This document shows, in pieces, positions 1 through 6,653 of a stretch of DNA of 10,711 bases; within the stretch, counting starts at the first letter, position 1, and the number at the start of each line of letters is the position of its first letter. The notes below the pieces were generated by a model. That model was not told where the DNA came from, did not search any database, and worked only from the letters and a program-made list of their open reading frames with translations. The stretch lies in contig NC_045140.1 in assembly GCF_008831285.2 (NCBI RefSeq), forward strand, positions 30,737,640 to 30,748,350, in the 5' to 3' direction. The translations under genes and the position numbers were made by a program. This DNA comes from Nymphaea colorata (taxonomy: Eukaryota; Streptophyta; Magnoliopsida; Nymphaeales; Nymphaeaceae).

Positions 1-450
1 TGGATCTGTATGCAAAATTCGAGAATAGAAGTCATTTGTGTGAATCGACTCTCTCTCTTCTCCTCTACTCGAGTTCTCTCCCTCTCACGCGCGTCTCCTC
101 TCCAAGCCACGTTCTTCTTCCTCCGTCTTACATTGGGGAATTTTCGATGCAACTTGCTGAAATTCCTCAAGCAACAGCAGCTATACCCGACGGTATTCTT
201 CTCTCTTAGCCTTGATTTCTTCTTCTATTCTTCCCTAATCACTCAACCGAAGGGTTAGCCAAATGAAGAGCTTCCAAGCGTCCGGCGCAAGGTGCTTCTT
301 CCCATGGATTTGTTCCCCACGTCTTCATCAACGGTAGCGGTGCAGCCTCCACGTCTCCACCCGTGAAGGTTAGAGGCCTCTTCGTACTGGGAAGACTTCA
401 TCCTCTAGGCGACTAGAAGGGTGAAGTATCCACTCCAGATTTGGGCTCTT

Positions 451-461
451 AGAGGTAAGCG
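451..461 (+). promoter_or_regulatory. Candidate 5' splice donor 1, copy 1
   Basis: AGAG|GTAAGCG fits the plant 5' splice-site consensus, with the putative intron starting at 455. The same context recurs at the matching place in copy 2 (minus strand, 5569-5575) and in the diverged copy 4 (AAGAG|GTAAGCC at 8149). Conservation in otherwise drifting sequence suggests that the LTR transcript has a spliced leader. That is inference; no transcript is seen. Confidence 0.45.
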
Positions 462-723
462 TCCATAACTCGATTGTAGGGGCGTGCAACGGCGTTAAGA
501 GAGTTTAGGGGAGAGTTCGGCCAAGGGGAGTTCTTGCTGGAATCACAGCCAGCAAGCTAGCCTTTCCCACGGTGGAAATCGTCCTTAAACTCGATTTTAC
601 GAGTCACGCACCTCCAGCTAGTTATTGTCGTTTAATTCTATGAGTTTCATTCGATTGTTTTAGTTTCTTTGAGCCAAGAAAGTTCAGATTTAGCCACTGC
701 CTTGTCCTCCCTCTTGCTGGTCG

Positions 724-792
724 AAATCAGAAAGAAAACAACAGAAAAGAAGGGCGAGAAAAATCAGAAAGAAAAGAAAAGAAAAAGAAAGA
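724..792 (+). other. Conserved purine-rich tract, copy 1
   Basis: About 70 bases are almost pure A and G, built on GAAAAG and AGAAAG words with an AGGGCGAGAAAAA centre. A matching tract lies on the minus strand of copy 2 (5232-5296), with a similar AGGGCTTGAGAAAAA centre. It lies inside the transcribed region and could act as a splicing enhancer or an internal polypurine tract. No function is shown by the sequence alone. Confidence 0.5.
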
Positions 793-865
793 CGCCCAAA
801 TGAAAAATTAAAGTAAAAGAAAGAGAGAATCGGCAAGAGGACTAGGCGCGGCCAGTTCTGGAAAT

Positions 866-891
866 TGGCCGGAATTGTCTAATTCCGGCCA
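866..891 (+). repeat. Perfect 11-bp hairpin with 4-base loop
   Basis: TGGCCGGAATT (866-876) and AATTCCGGCCA (881-891) are perfect inverted repeats around the loop GTCT. In RNA this would be a stable stem. It carries the CCGGC word that clusters in this repeat family. The matching place in copy 2 keeps only a weaker GAATT-TGG-AATTC palindrome near 5178-5192, so the full stem is not conserved. Confidence 0.6.
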
Positions 892-1056
892 CTGCTGCAT
901 TGATTCCGGCATCACTCCATCCCGGGCTGCAAGTGTTCGAGTTATTCGTGTGTGCATTTGGGAGATTCCGGCCTCAATTGGGGAAAATCCGGCCACATTT
1001 GGGGAAAGCACTCTTGCGTCGTCACATTTGGGGATTTCGCATTTGTCTCACCCAAA

Positions 1057-1067
1057 TCGGTAAGTGA
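1057..1067 (+). promoter_or_regulatory. Candidate 5' splice donor 2, copy 1
   Basis: ATCG|GTAAGTG is a near-ideal plant donor site with the intron starting at 1060. It directly follows a CCGGC and CATTTGGGG-rich block. Copy 2 has TTTTG|GTAAGTG at the same relative place (minus strand, 4939-4946), after the same type of block. It is the better of the two donor candidates by consensus. Confidence 0.45.
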
Positions 1068-1695
1068 TTGCTTGACTTGGGCCCTTCGCCATCTCCACCA
1101 CATATCTGTACACGTGGCATGATCGGGAGCACTTGGGAGAGAACCTTGGAGTGAAATCCTCCACATCCCTAGCTTGTAGCTAGTGGATCACATTTGGAAG
1201 GGGCGAGTTCTCTTTTGAGAGATCTTCTCCTACTTCGTAGGTGGCTGATCACCTTGTTGACTGCCACCTCCTCCTCCATTTTAGCTAGGATATTGCCCAG
1301 CCACACACCTCATCAGCCAAATCGCCACCTCACCTATACACCTCACCAAGATCCCTAGCCTCTCTCCTACGTATTAGGGAGATAGCCCTTCTAGAACGCC
1401 ACCTAGCCTAGAATCTTGGAGGACAATCCTATCATGGAATATTCTCCATATTCTTAGCCAACTCTACCCTACCCAATTACCCCGAGCTCACCCGAACTTA
1501 CCAAGTTACCACTTGCCTTTCCATTTCCATTTTCTCATCTACCCTAAACCGAGCCACTCAAACCCACCCTAGCTACTTTGTAGGAACCCTCATTTGAGTC
1601 CCTTCCCCACACCCGGTCAACCGAAGATTTTGACCGTAGGACCTACCTAGCCTACTCTACCTATGACCTAGCTCGCTGGCCAAACCTAGCCCGGG

Positions 1696-1725
1696 CCCAC
1701 CTGGTCCCACCTGGTCCCACCTGGT
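1696..1725 (+). repeat. Three exact copies of a 10-bp tandem repeat
   Basis: The unit CCCACCTGGT occurs three times head to tail (1696-1705, 1706-1715, 1716-1725). The aligned part of copy 2 is not repeated in this way, so this is a local expansion in copy 1. Confidence 0.85.
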
Positions 1726-1824
1726 CCGAACCCACTCAGTCCAAGTCCCGCGCCTAGTTGGTTTCAACCTTAGCGCCAAGGAAGACCGCGGCATTGCTAG
1801 CCGCATCCTTGAAGTCTTTGGAAC

Positions 1825-1972
1825 CGGCGGGCCTTGATCCAGCATATTCCGGCGACCTCCGGCCACCTCCGGCCACCTCTGCTCTTTTTCCGGCGACTCT
1901 CCGGCGTGGATTCCAGAAGGTCCCCCAGACATCCAGCAAGGCGTTGAAGTGCTCCTAGGCGATTCCGGCGGG
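1825..1972 (+). repeat. CCGGC/CCGGCGA-rich cluster, copy 1
   Basis: The word CCGGC recurs roughly every 10-40 bases, including a run of three near-identical 10-bp units (GGCGACCTCC, GGCCACCTCC, GGCCACCTCT at 1851-1880). The corresponding part of copy 2 (3935-4160, minus strand) has the same clustering with different exact units. The composition is kept although the sequence drifts. Confidence 0.55.
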
Positions 1973-2184
1973 GTGATCCTACTTCACGCGTCTCTTGGAA
2001 CGACTTGACTTCACTCACGGCCTCTTCTTTTGGAGTTCAGCTCTGCACCAGCCCTCTTCTTTCGTGTTGCTGGTAGTCCTCGAGTGTGGAATCTCACCTC
2101 GAGGCTTTTGACTGCTTAGCCAAGCTAGCCTTGGCCGGTACACTCTACTCCTCTCTTTAGACACGCGGGAGGTAGCATTTATTT

Positions 2185-2201
2185 CTGCATTTTGCTTTCA
2201 G
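2185..2201 (+). promoter_or_regulatory. Candidate 3' splice acceptor, copy 1
   Basis: A T-rich stretch ending TTTTGCTTTCAG (AG at 2200-2201) is followed by CCCGACCGTGAGG and, further on, GGACCTCCG and CCAAGGACACGACC. Copy 4 has CTTGTTTTCAG|CC (AG at 10490-10491) followed by similar words (GTTACCTCC, CTAAGGACACGAAC). With the donor at 455 it would bound an intron of about 1.7 kb. Copy 2 seems to lack this segment. Confidence 0.35.
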
Positions 2202-2659
2202 CCCGACCGTGAGGTCGTAGTTGTGCATAGAGGGACCTCCGCGGCACTGCGCCAAGGACACGACCTCGTGCCAGCACTAGCCTCCTACGGGTGGGTGTGG
2301 TTTGTGCGTTTAGGCGTGGTTTGCATGGTTTGCTTGAGTGAGTTTGAGTGATTTTTAACAAATGTATCGCTTCCGCTTGTATTAGCCTCGCATCTCTTAG
2401 ATTTGTGTAGTAGGTTTTGCTTGGATTTGGGTATAGCCTCTCTTGTATTCCGCTACCTATCCGGGATTTTGTAAGTCGGGGTCCTGTCCGACTGGGTAGT
2501 GTCTTTGTTTTAATTTGTCTAGGAAGTCTTCTGGTTGGTCCAAGGTGATCGTGGGGGTAGGCACGGCCGTTGGTTTCAGACTTAGGTCGGCCACGGACAA
2601 GACCCTACCAGATGCCCTCCCCTTTCGGTCAATGTTCCTTGACGCTTAAAAGCGCCGGA

Positions 2660-2674
2660 TTTTTTTTTTTTTTT
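2660..2674 (-). other. Poly(A) tail of the retroposed rRNA (15 A on minus strand)
   Basis: Fifteen consecutive T on the plus strand separate the rRNA-derived segment from the LTR. In the rRNA direction this is a clean 3' A tail, the mark of target-primed reverse transcription of an adenylated RNA. No other homopolymer of this length occurs in the window. Confidence 0.65.
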
Positions 2675-2840
2675 GGACCTGCGTCGCTGAAGCCACCGTC
2701 CCCTTAACGAGTACAGTAAGCCAGAACAAGCGCATGCCAAACAGCAGAGAAAGAAGCCACGCCGTCAAGGCGTAATGCTCCCAACTCTGCTTGAGTGAGC
2801 AAAGATAACATGTTCGCCGGTCTATCCAATAGGAAACAAC
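2675..2840 (-). other. ITS1, 5' part only
   Basis: This directly follows the 18S 3' end on the minus strand and includes GACCGGCGAACATGTTATC, which resembles the common opening of seed-plant ITS1 (GACC-GCGAAC). The conserved mid-ITS1 GGC(A/G)CGG-AACGCGCCAAGGAA motif is not present, so only the portion before it is here. The segment ends exactly where the A run starts. Confidence 0.75.
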
Positions 2841-2911
<71 letters not shown>

Positions 2912-2975
2912 ATGAACTTCTCGCGACGTCGTAGGCAGCGAACCGCCTCCGTCGCCGCGATCCGAACACTTCACT

Positions 2976-3050
<75 letters not shown>

Positions 3051-3111
3051 ACGCTTACTAGGAATTCCTCGTTGAAGACCAACAATTGCAATGATCTATC
3101 CCCCATCACGA
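2841..3111 (-). rRNA. 18S rRNA, 3' terminal part (partial, probably a pseudogene copy)
   Basis: The minus strand carries the small-subunit 3' end: the universal segment read on the plus strand as GACGGGCGGTGTGTAC (2998-3013), the CTACGGAAACCTTGTTACGACTT block (2864-2886) and the terminus GGATCATT (about 2841-2848). The CTAAATGATAAGGTTCAATG segment (2896-2915) is the plant form rather than the animal one. Compared with the plant sequence as I know it, there are transitions near 2916, 2930-2932, 2975 and 3052, and a C run near 3100-3104 looks one base longer. The fragment stops at the gap, so the rest of 18S is unseen. It is unlikely to be a working rDNA unit. Confidence 0.92.
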
Positions 3112-3211
3112 NNNNNNNNNNNNNNNNNNNNNNNNNNNNNNNNNNNNNNNNNNNNNNNNNNNNNNNNNNNNNNNNNNNNNNNNNNNNNNNNNNNNNNNNN
3201 NNNNNNNNNNN
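3112..3211. other. Assembly gap of exactly 100 N
   Basis: A run of exactly 100 N is the usual placeholder for a gap of unknown size between contigs. Left of it lies rRNA inserted into a plus-strand LTR; right of it lies the minus-strand internal region of another copy. Adjacency, distance and relative orientation of the two sides cannot be trusted from this sequence. Confidence 0.97.
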
Positions 3212-3490
3212 ATAGGTTCTAGAACGTCTTGAGTTCCACCTGGTTTGAGCACTCTTTCGGACCTAGTTGCTCCTCCCACGCCGCCCGCTGCAACTGGCTC
3301 GAGTGCTGACTTAGCCTCGCTTGGACTTTCTTCGTGCTGCCTTAGCGCCTGTGTCCACAAATCCGAGGCCTTTCGTCTTGACCGACTGGTTTCGGCCTGA
3401 TCACGCCGAGTTGGGTCTGGACCTACAAGTCGGTCCGTAACAGATACACAAGGCGGATTCGTACTTCAAAAATACTTATGGTAGACCAAG
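3212..3490 (-). pseudogene. Internal region 3' of LTR copy 2: degraded gag-like fragment
   Basis: Read on the minus strand it begins CT then TGGTCTACCATAAGT, at the place where a primer-binding site belongs, and matches the other internal region (6189-6653) in two parts. The first is the start (ACTTGGT-TACCATAA-TATTTTTGAAGTA and GTATCTG-TACGG). The second is a distant stretch where both encode Gly-Gly-Val-Gly-Gly followed by a basic and acidic tail (49 visible residues from 3360). Stops and a frame change break any continuous frame. No nucleocapsid zinc knuckle, protease or polymerase motif is visible. It is probably the start of a small structural-protein-like frame of a non-autonomous element. 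The family is unrecognised. Confidence 0.45.
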
Positions 3491-3934
3491 TGATTTTCGC
3501 GTTAGCCCCTTTCACCCGGGAGCCGTCGCCCAAATCACATGTATGGGAGATCATTTGCATCAATCGGCTGCTGTAGTCCCTCCTGTGCCCGGTCTTCCGC
3601 TGCTCGCGGACAGCGTCGGGAACAGTAGGGATACTGGTAGGATCTCGCCCGTGACCGGTAGAATCCGAAGCCAAAGGCCTCGCCTACCCCCAAGATCACC
3701 CTAGAGGGAGCTAAGACTCACGCTAGACAAACAAGATTCAAGACCCAAAGCAAAAACTTAAAACATAAGCGGAAGCAAATTATCACTAACCAACACACCA
3801 CGGACGATGCGAACGCTCTCCAAGACAAACGGCTGGCCGGAAGTGAAGAAGTACTCTCGGAAAATGCCTAGGGGCACCTTGGGAGGTGGCTGGATTGAGC
3901 GGGGACCTGCTGGTTCTTCGCCGGAAAATGTTGC

Positions 3935-4160
3935 CAGAAAGTTAGCAGCAGTCACCGGAGGTGGCCGGAGCTGACCGGAGATGGCTGAAACTGGCACGCC
4001 GGAGTGGTAGATGCGCCACGAGAGATCCGATTGAAGAGATGCTCGTCGGTGATCGCCTAGGAGCTTCAATTGCTGGCGCCTTGTGTGGACGGGACCAGCT
4101 GGAATGTCCGCCGGAATGCTGGCCGGAAATGGAGCAGAGGTCGCCGGTGGTGGCCGGAGG
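3935..4160 (-). repeat. CCGGC-rich cluster, copy 2
   Basis: About a dozen CCGGC/CCGGA words occur in some 225 bases, for example near 3955-3980 and 4107-4163. It matches in position, though not in exact sequence, the cluster at 1825-1972 of copy 1. It makes a spurious open frame on both strands. Confidence 0.55.
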
Positions 4161-4421
4161 CCGCAGGGAATGAACTCGTCAAGCCGTCGATTCCTAGACT
4201 CCAAGGGTGCTCAAGAGCGGTCTCCCTTGTGGGCTAAGGTAGGAATCAACTAGGTGCGACTTGACCTAGATTGGGTTGGACAGAGGTGAGCTCGGACAAG
4301 GTGAGCTTGGGCGAGCTGGGCTAGGTACAGGAAGTGGACTTGGTCAAGGGTAGGTTGGGCAAAGGGGGTCAAGTGTTTCAAGCCCTAAGTTGACCGGGTG
4401 AAGGGCAGGGGCGAAAATGTA

Positions 4422-4447
4422 GGTTCCTACAAAGTAGCTAGGGTAGG
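4422..4447 (-). other. Most conserved core block of the LTR family, copy 2
   Basis: On the minus strand, ACCCTAGCTACTTTGTAGGAACC is identical to copy 1 at 1566-1588, although nearby sequence differs freely. It contains CTAC-TTT-GTAG, a 4-bp stem around a TTT loop. Both copies have a second variant of the same word upstream (1229-1241 in copy 1; 4739-4751 in copy 2, less perfect). Confidence 0.6.
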
Positions 4448-4569
4448 TTTAGGGCTAGGCTGGGTAGAAATGGAAATGACGTGGGGCTAGGTTAAGGGTA
4501 AATTAGATTAGGTTTGACTAAGATTTGGAATCTAGAAGATGAGCCTAGGTGGCGGGTGAGTAGAGACTA

Positions 4570-4588
4570 TCTCCTAGATGTTAGGAGA
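4570..4588 (-). repeat. Conserved 7-bp hairpin, copy 2
   Basis: TCTCCTA and TAGGAGA are perfect inverted repeats with a 5-base loop. Copy 1 has the same stem with a different loop and one extra G (1363-1382). A stem kept while its loop changes hints at selection on RNA structure. Confidence 0.5.
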
Positions 4589-4851
4589 GAGGCTAGGGAT
4601 TAGGTGAGGTGTCTAGCTAGGTGGAGCAAGAAATGTGGTGAGGTGGATTCAGTTGGTGAGGTGGAGGAGCGAGCTGGAGGGGAGAGACTCCTAAAGTTTT
4701 CTAGAAGGGACACTTGGCTGGAGGAGGAAGAACTAGATCCTACTTTGTTGGAGACAAATCCTAGCTACTCAATCTCCCCCTTAATTTTCTCTCCAAATGG
4801 TGGGCGATCCACCAAATGAGGAAAAGATTGTGGAGGGGTTGACGAGCTGGC

Positions 4852-4868
4852 CTCTCTCTCTCTCTCTC
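4852..4868. repeat. (CT)n microsatellite
   Basis: About eight CT units sit in a row within copy 2. The aligned region of copy 1 has no such run, so this is a copy-specific expansion. Confidence 0.9.
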
Positions 4869-4938
4869 AAGCTGCTCTCTAATTCAACAGGATTAGGACA
4901 CGTGGCAAGATGAAGGGATGAAATTGAACAAGAAGAAA

Positions 4939-4950
4939 CACTTACCAAAA
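4939..4950 (-). promoter_or_regulatory. Candidate 5' splice donor 2, copy 2
   Basis: The minus strand reads TTTTG|GTAAGTG with the intron starting at 4945. It lies at the same relative place as the donor at 1060 in copy 1, after a CATTTGGGGAA and CCGGC block. Confidence 0.45.
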
Positions 4951-5231
4951 TGGAGATCGGCTAGGGTTTCTCAAGGTGGCCGGCGGTGGGAGTTCTTCCC
5001 CAAATGTCGACCGGAATTTCCCCAATTCTCACCAATGTCGCCTAACTCTGATGATGTCCGTCAAGTACAGCAAGAAGGGGCTGTTTTAGCTTGCTGTCCT
5101 CTGCCGGAGTTCGCCGGAAGATGTACCAATGTTAACCGGAATAATAGCAGCGGTGGCCGGACGCCCAAATGTGCGCCGGAATTTGGAATTCTCGCCTGAT
5201 TTCAACTTTTCTAACTCATTCTTGGGCTGAT

Positions 5232-5296
5232 ATTTTTCTATTCTTTTCTTTTCTTTATTTTCTTTTTCTCAAGCCCTTTTCTTTCTCTTTTCTTCT
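5232..5296 (-). other. Conserved purine-rich tract, copy 2
   Basis: The minus strand is a run of GAAAAG and AGAAAG words with an AAGGGCTTGAGAAAAA centre. It matches 724-792 of copy 1 in place and style. Confidence 0.5.
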
Positions 5297-5322
5297 GAAC
5301 TTTCCGGCGAGATTAGCAGATC

Positions 5323-5360
5323 TGAACCGTGGCTGATTTTAACTTCAAACCCACGGTTCA
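5323..5360. repeat. Perfect 10-bp inverted repeat with 18-base spacer
   Basis: TGAACCGTGG (5323-5332) and CCACGGTTCA (5351-5360) are exact reverse complements. Related CCGTGG words recur nearby (5452-5460, the CCCACGGTGGAAA block shared with copy 1). Copy 1 lacks the paired arms. Confidence 0.7.
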
Positions 5361-5568
5361 AATGCTATTTTCAAACACGGAATCAAGAAATCTACGTGAT
5401 TAATCAAGGGGAAAGTGGGTGACTCGTAAGAGACCCTTTGAAACTGGTTTCCACCGTGGGAATGAAGAGATCACTGGCTGGAAATCCAGCAAACTCCTCC
5501 TCCTTAAGCCGAACCCAGAGACAAAGAGCAACAACGTCGTTGCACCCTCTTTCTTCCTCGTTAAGGAC

Positions 5569-5579
5569 GCTTACCGCTT
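5569..5579 (-). promoter_or_regulatory. Candidate 5' splice donor 1, copy 2
   Basis: The minus strand reads AAGCG|GTAAGCGTCC, aligned with AGAG|GTAAGCGTCC of copy 1. The intron would start at 5574. Confidence 0.4.
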
Positions 5580-6040
5580 GATCTCGAAGGATGGATGGTT
5601 GTCTTCTTCTTTCTAGTCACCTGGATCAATGAAGACCTGCCCTGTTGGAGTCGTGGCCCTTAACCTTGCTGGTGGAGAAGCTCGGTTGCACCATGGACGC
5701 CTTGGATTGAAGTGGGGAAAAACCGGGAGGAAGAGCTACCTTGCGCCTTGCACTTGGAGACTCCCAAAGCCGATCAACCTTTGGCCGAGTGGAGGAGAAG
5801 AGCAAAGAAACCAAGGAGAAGAAGATGAAGCCGCGGGTTGAAAGTCTTGTCCTCGTGGTATTGCAGCAAAGGCTGCTGTTCTAGCTAAACTACAGATCTA
5901 CCGTAGAGAGAATAAGGCATGGAGAAGAAGATTGCGCCTAGAGGAGAAGAGAGAATTCGGGAGAGGAGAGAGAAGCTAATCTACTAATTACTTAATTTCA
6001 TTCCAAATTCAATCAATGCCTCCCAAATCAAATGTTTACA

Positions 6041-6052
6041 AAGCTTATATAG
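6041..6052 (-). promoter_or_regulatory. TATA box of LTR copy 2
   Basis: CTATATAAGCTT on the minus strand is a good plant TATA box. Downstream it is followed by the CT-rich leader shared with copy 1, so transcription would start near 6010-6020. The same TATAAGCT core appears in copy 4 (7713-7720). Confidence 0.6.
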
Positions 6053-6188
6053 TAGCTGAAATGGAACGGATCTAAACATTGGATCCGGGTCTGAAACTTA
6101 AAGCAATTCACACTTACACAAGGCGTAAAAACAAATACCAAAGCAAATAGCGAAAAACAAGGACTTGAGACCTAATGTCTCACTATCA

Positions 6189-6653
6189 AACCGGGTCCTC
6201 CTCTCGCCCGCGCCTGCTTGGGTTCGACTTGGACCAAGCCTGCCTAGGTTCGCCCTAGACTGACCCTAAGGGACTCGGGTTTGACCAAGACTAAGGCTGG
6301 ATTCAACTAGAAACGGACTTGACCCACCTTCTTGATCTTTTAAAGCCTCGCCTAGAGCCATCGCACTACCTCCCACACCTCCCTCCGTGCTGACTCCAAG
6401 CTCAGTTAACGCTTCAACCTTGGGTGAATCCAAGTGCTGCACACCTCCCTCTCCTCCCTCTTGACCCAGCCCCGGGTCAAATTGACTATGCTCAGCCCTA
6501 GCAAACCGAAGATTGAACTCCTCTTGTCCTCTGAGACTGCTCTCAGCCACATCCGTGGCCGCTTGTGGCCAATTTGAGGGGTGGCCCGTATCAGATACAG
6601 AAAGCGAATTCGCTTGATACTTCAAAAATATTTAATATTTATGGTACACCAAG
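6189..6653 (-). mobile_element. Short internal region (about 465 bp) between LTR ends
   Basis: On the minus strand this lies between an LTR end (AAAATCA, last base 6654) and the start of copy 2 (TGATAG at 6188). It begins CT then TGGTGTACCATAAAT, a candidate primer-binding site that I cannot match to a tRNA. It ends in a purine stretch (GGGCGAGAGGAGGA, 6196-6209) 7 bases before the LTR. The short length and lack of pol domains suggest a non-autonomous element, or a deletion derivative. Its start and its Gly-rich portion resemble 3212-3490. Confidence 0.5.
6266..6625 (-). CDS. Small uncharacterised frame in the internal region (119 codons)
   Basis: This open frame fills most of the short internal region. 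It encodes a soluble, Gly- and Glu-rich protein without membrane segments, a signal peptide or zinc knuckle. Around residues 79-84 it has Glu-Gly-Gly-Val-Gly-Gly followed by a mixed charged stretch, paralleled by Ala-Gly-Gly-Val-Gly-Gly in the fragment at 3212-3360. Its place, just after the presumed primer-binding site, is where gag starts in LTR elements, so it could be a gag remnant. The start codon lies inside the conserved boundary block. The frame is short and the matching fragment is broken, so it may not be expressed. Confidence 0.3.
   Translation of the reverse strand: MKYQANSLSVSDTGHPSNWPQAATDVAESSLRGQEEFNLRFARAEHSQFDPGLGQEGGEGGVQHLDSPKVEALTELGVSTEGGVGGSAMALGEALKDQEGGSSPFLVESSLSLGQTRVP

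Larger units (their letters stand above)
1..2659 (+). mobile_element. Long LTR-type repeat, copy 1 (5' end cut by window, 3' end interrupted)
   Basis: This is non-coding retrotransposon sequence, probably the R-U5 part of a very long LTR; the window opens just downstream of where its TATA box should lie. The support is collinear similarity, by eye, to the reverse complement of 3600-6000. Shared blocks in the same order are the CT-rich leader (about 45-130), GGTAAGCGTCC (454-464), GTGCAAC(G/A)(G/A)CGTT (485-497), CCCACGGTGGAAA (567-579), a purine tract (724-792), CATTTGGGGAA runs, CGGTAAGTG (1059-1067), CTAGCCTCTCTCCTA (1355-1369), CTAGCTACTTTGTAGGAACC (1569-1588), CACCCGGTCAAC (1610-1621) and GGTGATCNTGGGGGTAGGC (2544-2562). 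No open frame in it looks like a real protein. It ends against a poly(T) run where an rRNA-derived insert begins. The lineage (Ty3 or Ty1) cannot be told because no pol domain is present. Confidence 0.7.
2660..3111 (-). pseudogene. Retroposed pre-rRNA fragment: 18S 3' end, 5' ITS1 and poly(A)
   Basis: Read on the minus strand this is the last 271 bases of plant 18S rRNA, about 166 bases of ITS1, and then 15 A (seen as T 2660-2674 on the plus strand). Beyond the A run comes LTR sequence, not the rest of ITS1, 5.8S or 26S. That structure fits reverse transcription of a polyadenylated 18S-ITS1 processing intermediate and insertion by LINE-type machinery into copy 1. Several positions differ from the usual plant 18S in the direction expected of methylcytosine decay, which supports a silent copy. 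The 5' side runs into the assembly gap, so full length and target-site duplication cannot be seen. Alternatives are a genomic rDNA fragment joined by chance at a T run, or an assembly chimera. Confidence 0.6.
3491..6188 (-). mobile_element. Long LTR, copy 2, about 2.7 kb, apparently end to end
   Basis: The minus strand runs from TGATAGTGAG (6188) to GCGAAAATCA (3491), giving the short inverted ends TGAT/ATCA expected of an LTR. It has a TATA box (6041-6052), then the leader shared with copy 1, two donor-like sites, the purine tract, the CTAGCTACTTTGTAGG core and the GGTGATCTTGGGGGTAGGC block near its end (3680-3700). Its last 50 bases and the sequence just beyond match another LTR end at 6654-6708, which is why I place the 3' boundary here. 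The 5' boundary rests on the TG and a purine-rich stretch 7 bases before it, and is less sure. Against copy 1 it lacks roughly 300 bases corresponding to 2010-2300. No coding region inside it is credible. Confidence 0.6.

Noticed and set aside
10-258. An 82-codon frame at the window start
   Set aside because: A Ser/Leu/Phe-rich product of a CT-rich LTR leader, not preserved in copy 2.
2909-3109. A 66-codon minus-strand frame
   Set aside because: It is inside the 18S rRNA sequence.
2841-3111. A working rDNA unit
   Set aside because: ITS1 stops at a poly(A) run and LTR sequence follows; 5.8S and 26S are absent and decay-type changes are present.
3112-3360. A frame running into the N gap
   Set aside because: Most of its length is undetermined bases; only the part from 3212 to 3360 can be described, and that is covered as the internal fragment.
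3758-4204. A 148-codon minus-strand open frame in copy 2
   Set aside because: It follows the CCGGC-rich cluster, which stays open on both strands; the aligned region of copy 1 has no matching frame.
4852-4868. The CT run as a polypurine tract on the minus strand
   Set aside because: It is a microsatellite absent from copy 1 and not placed before an LTR.
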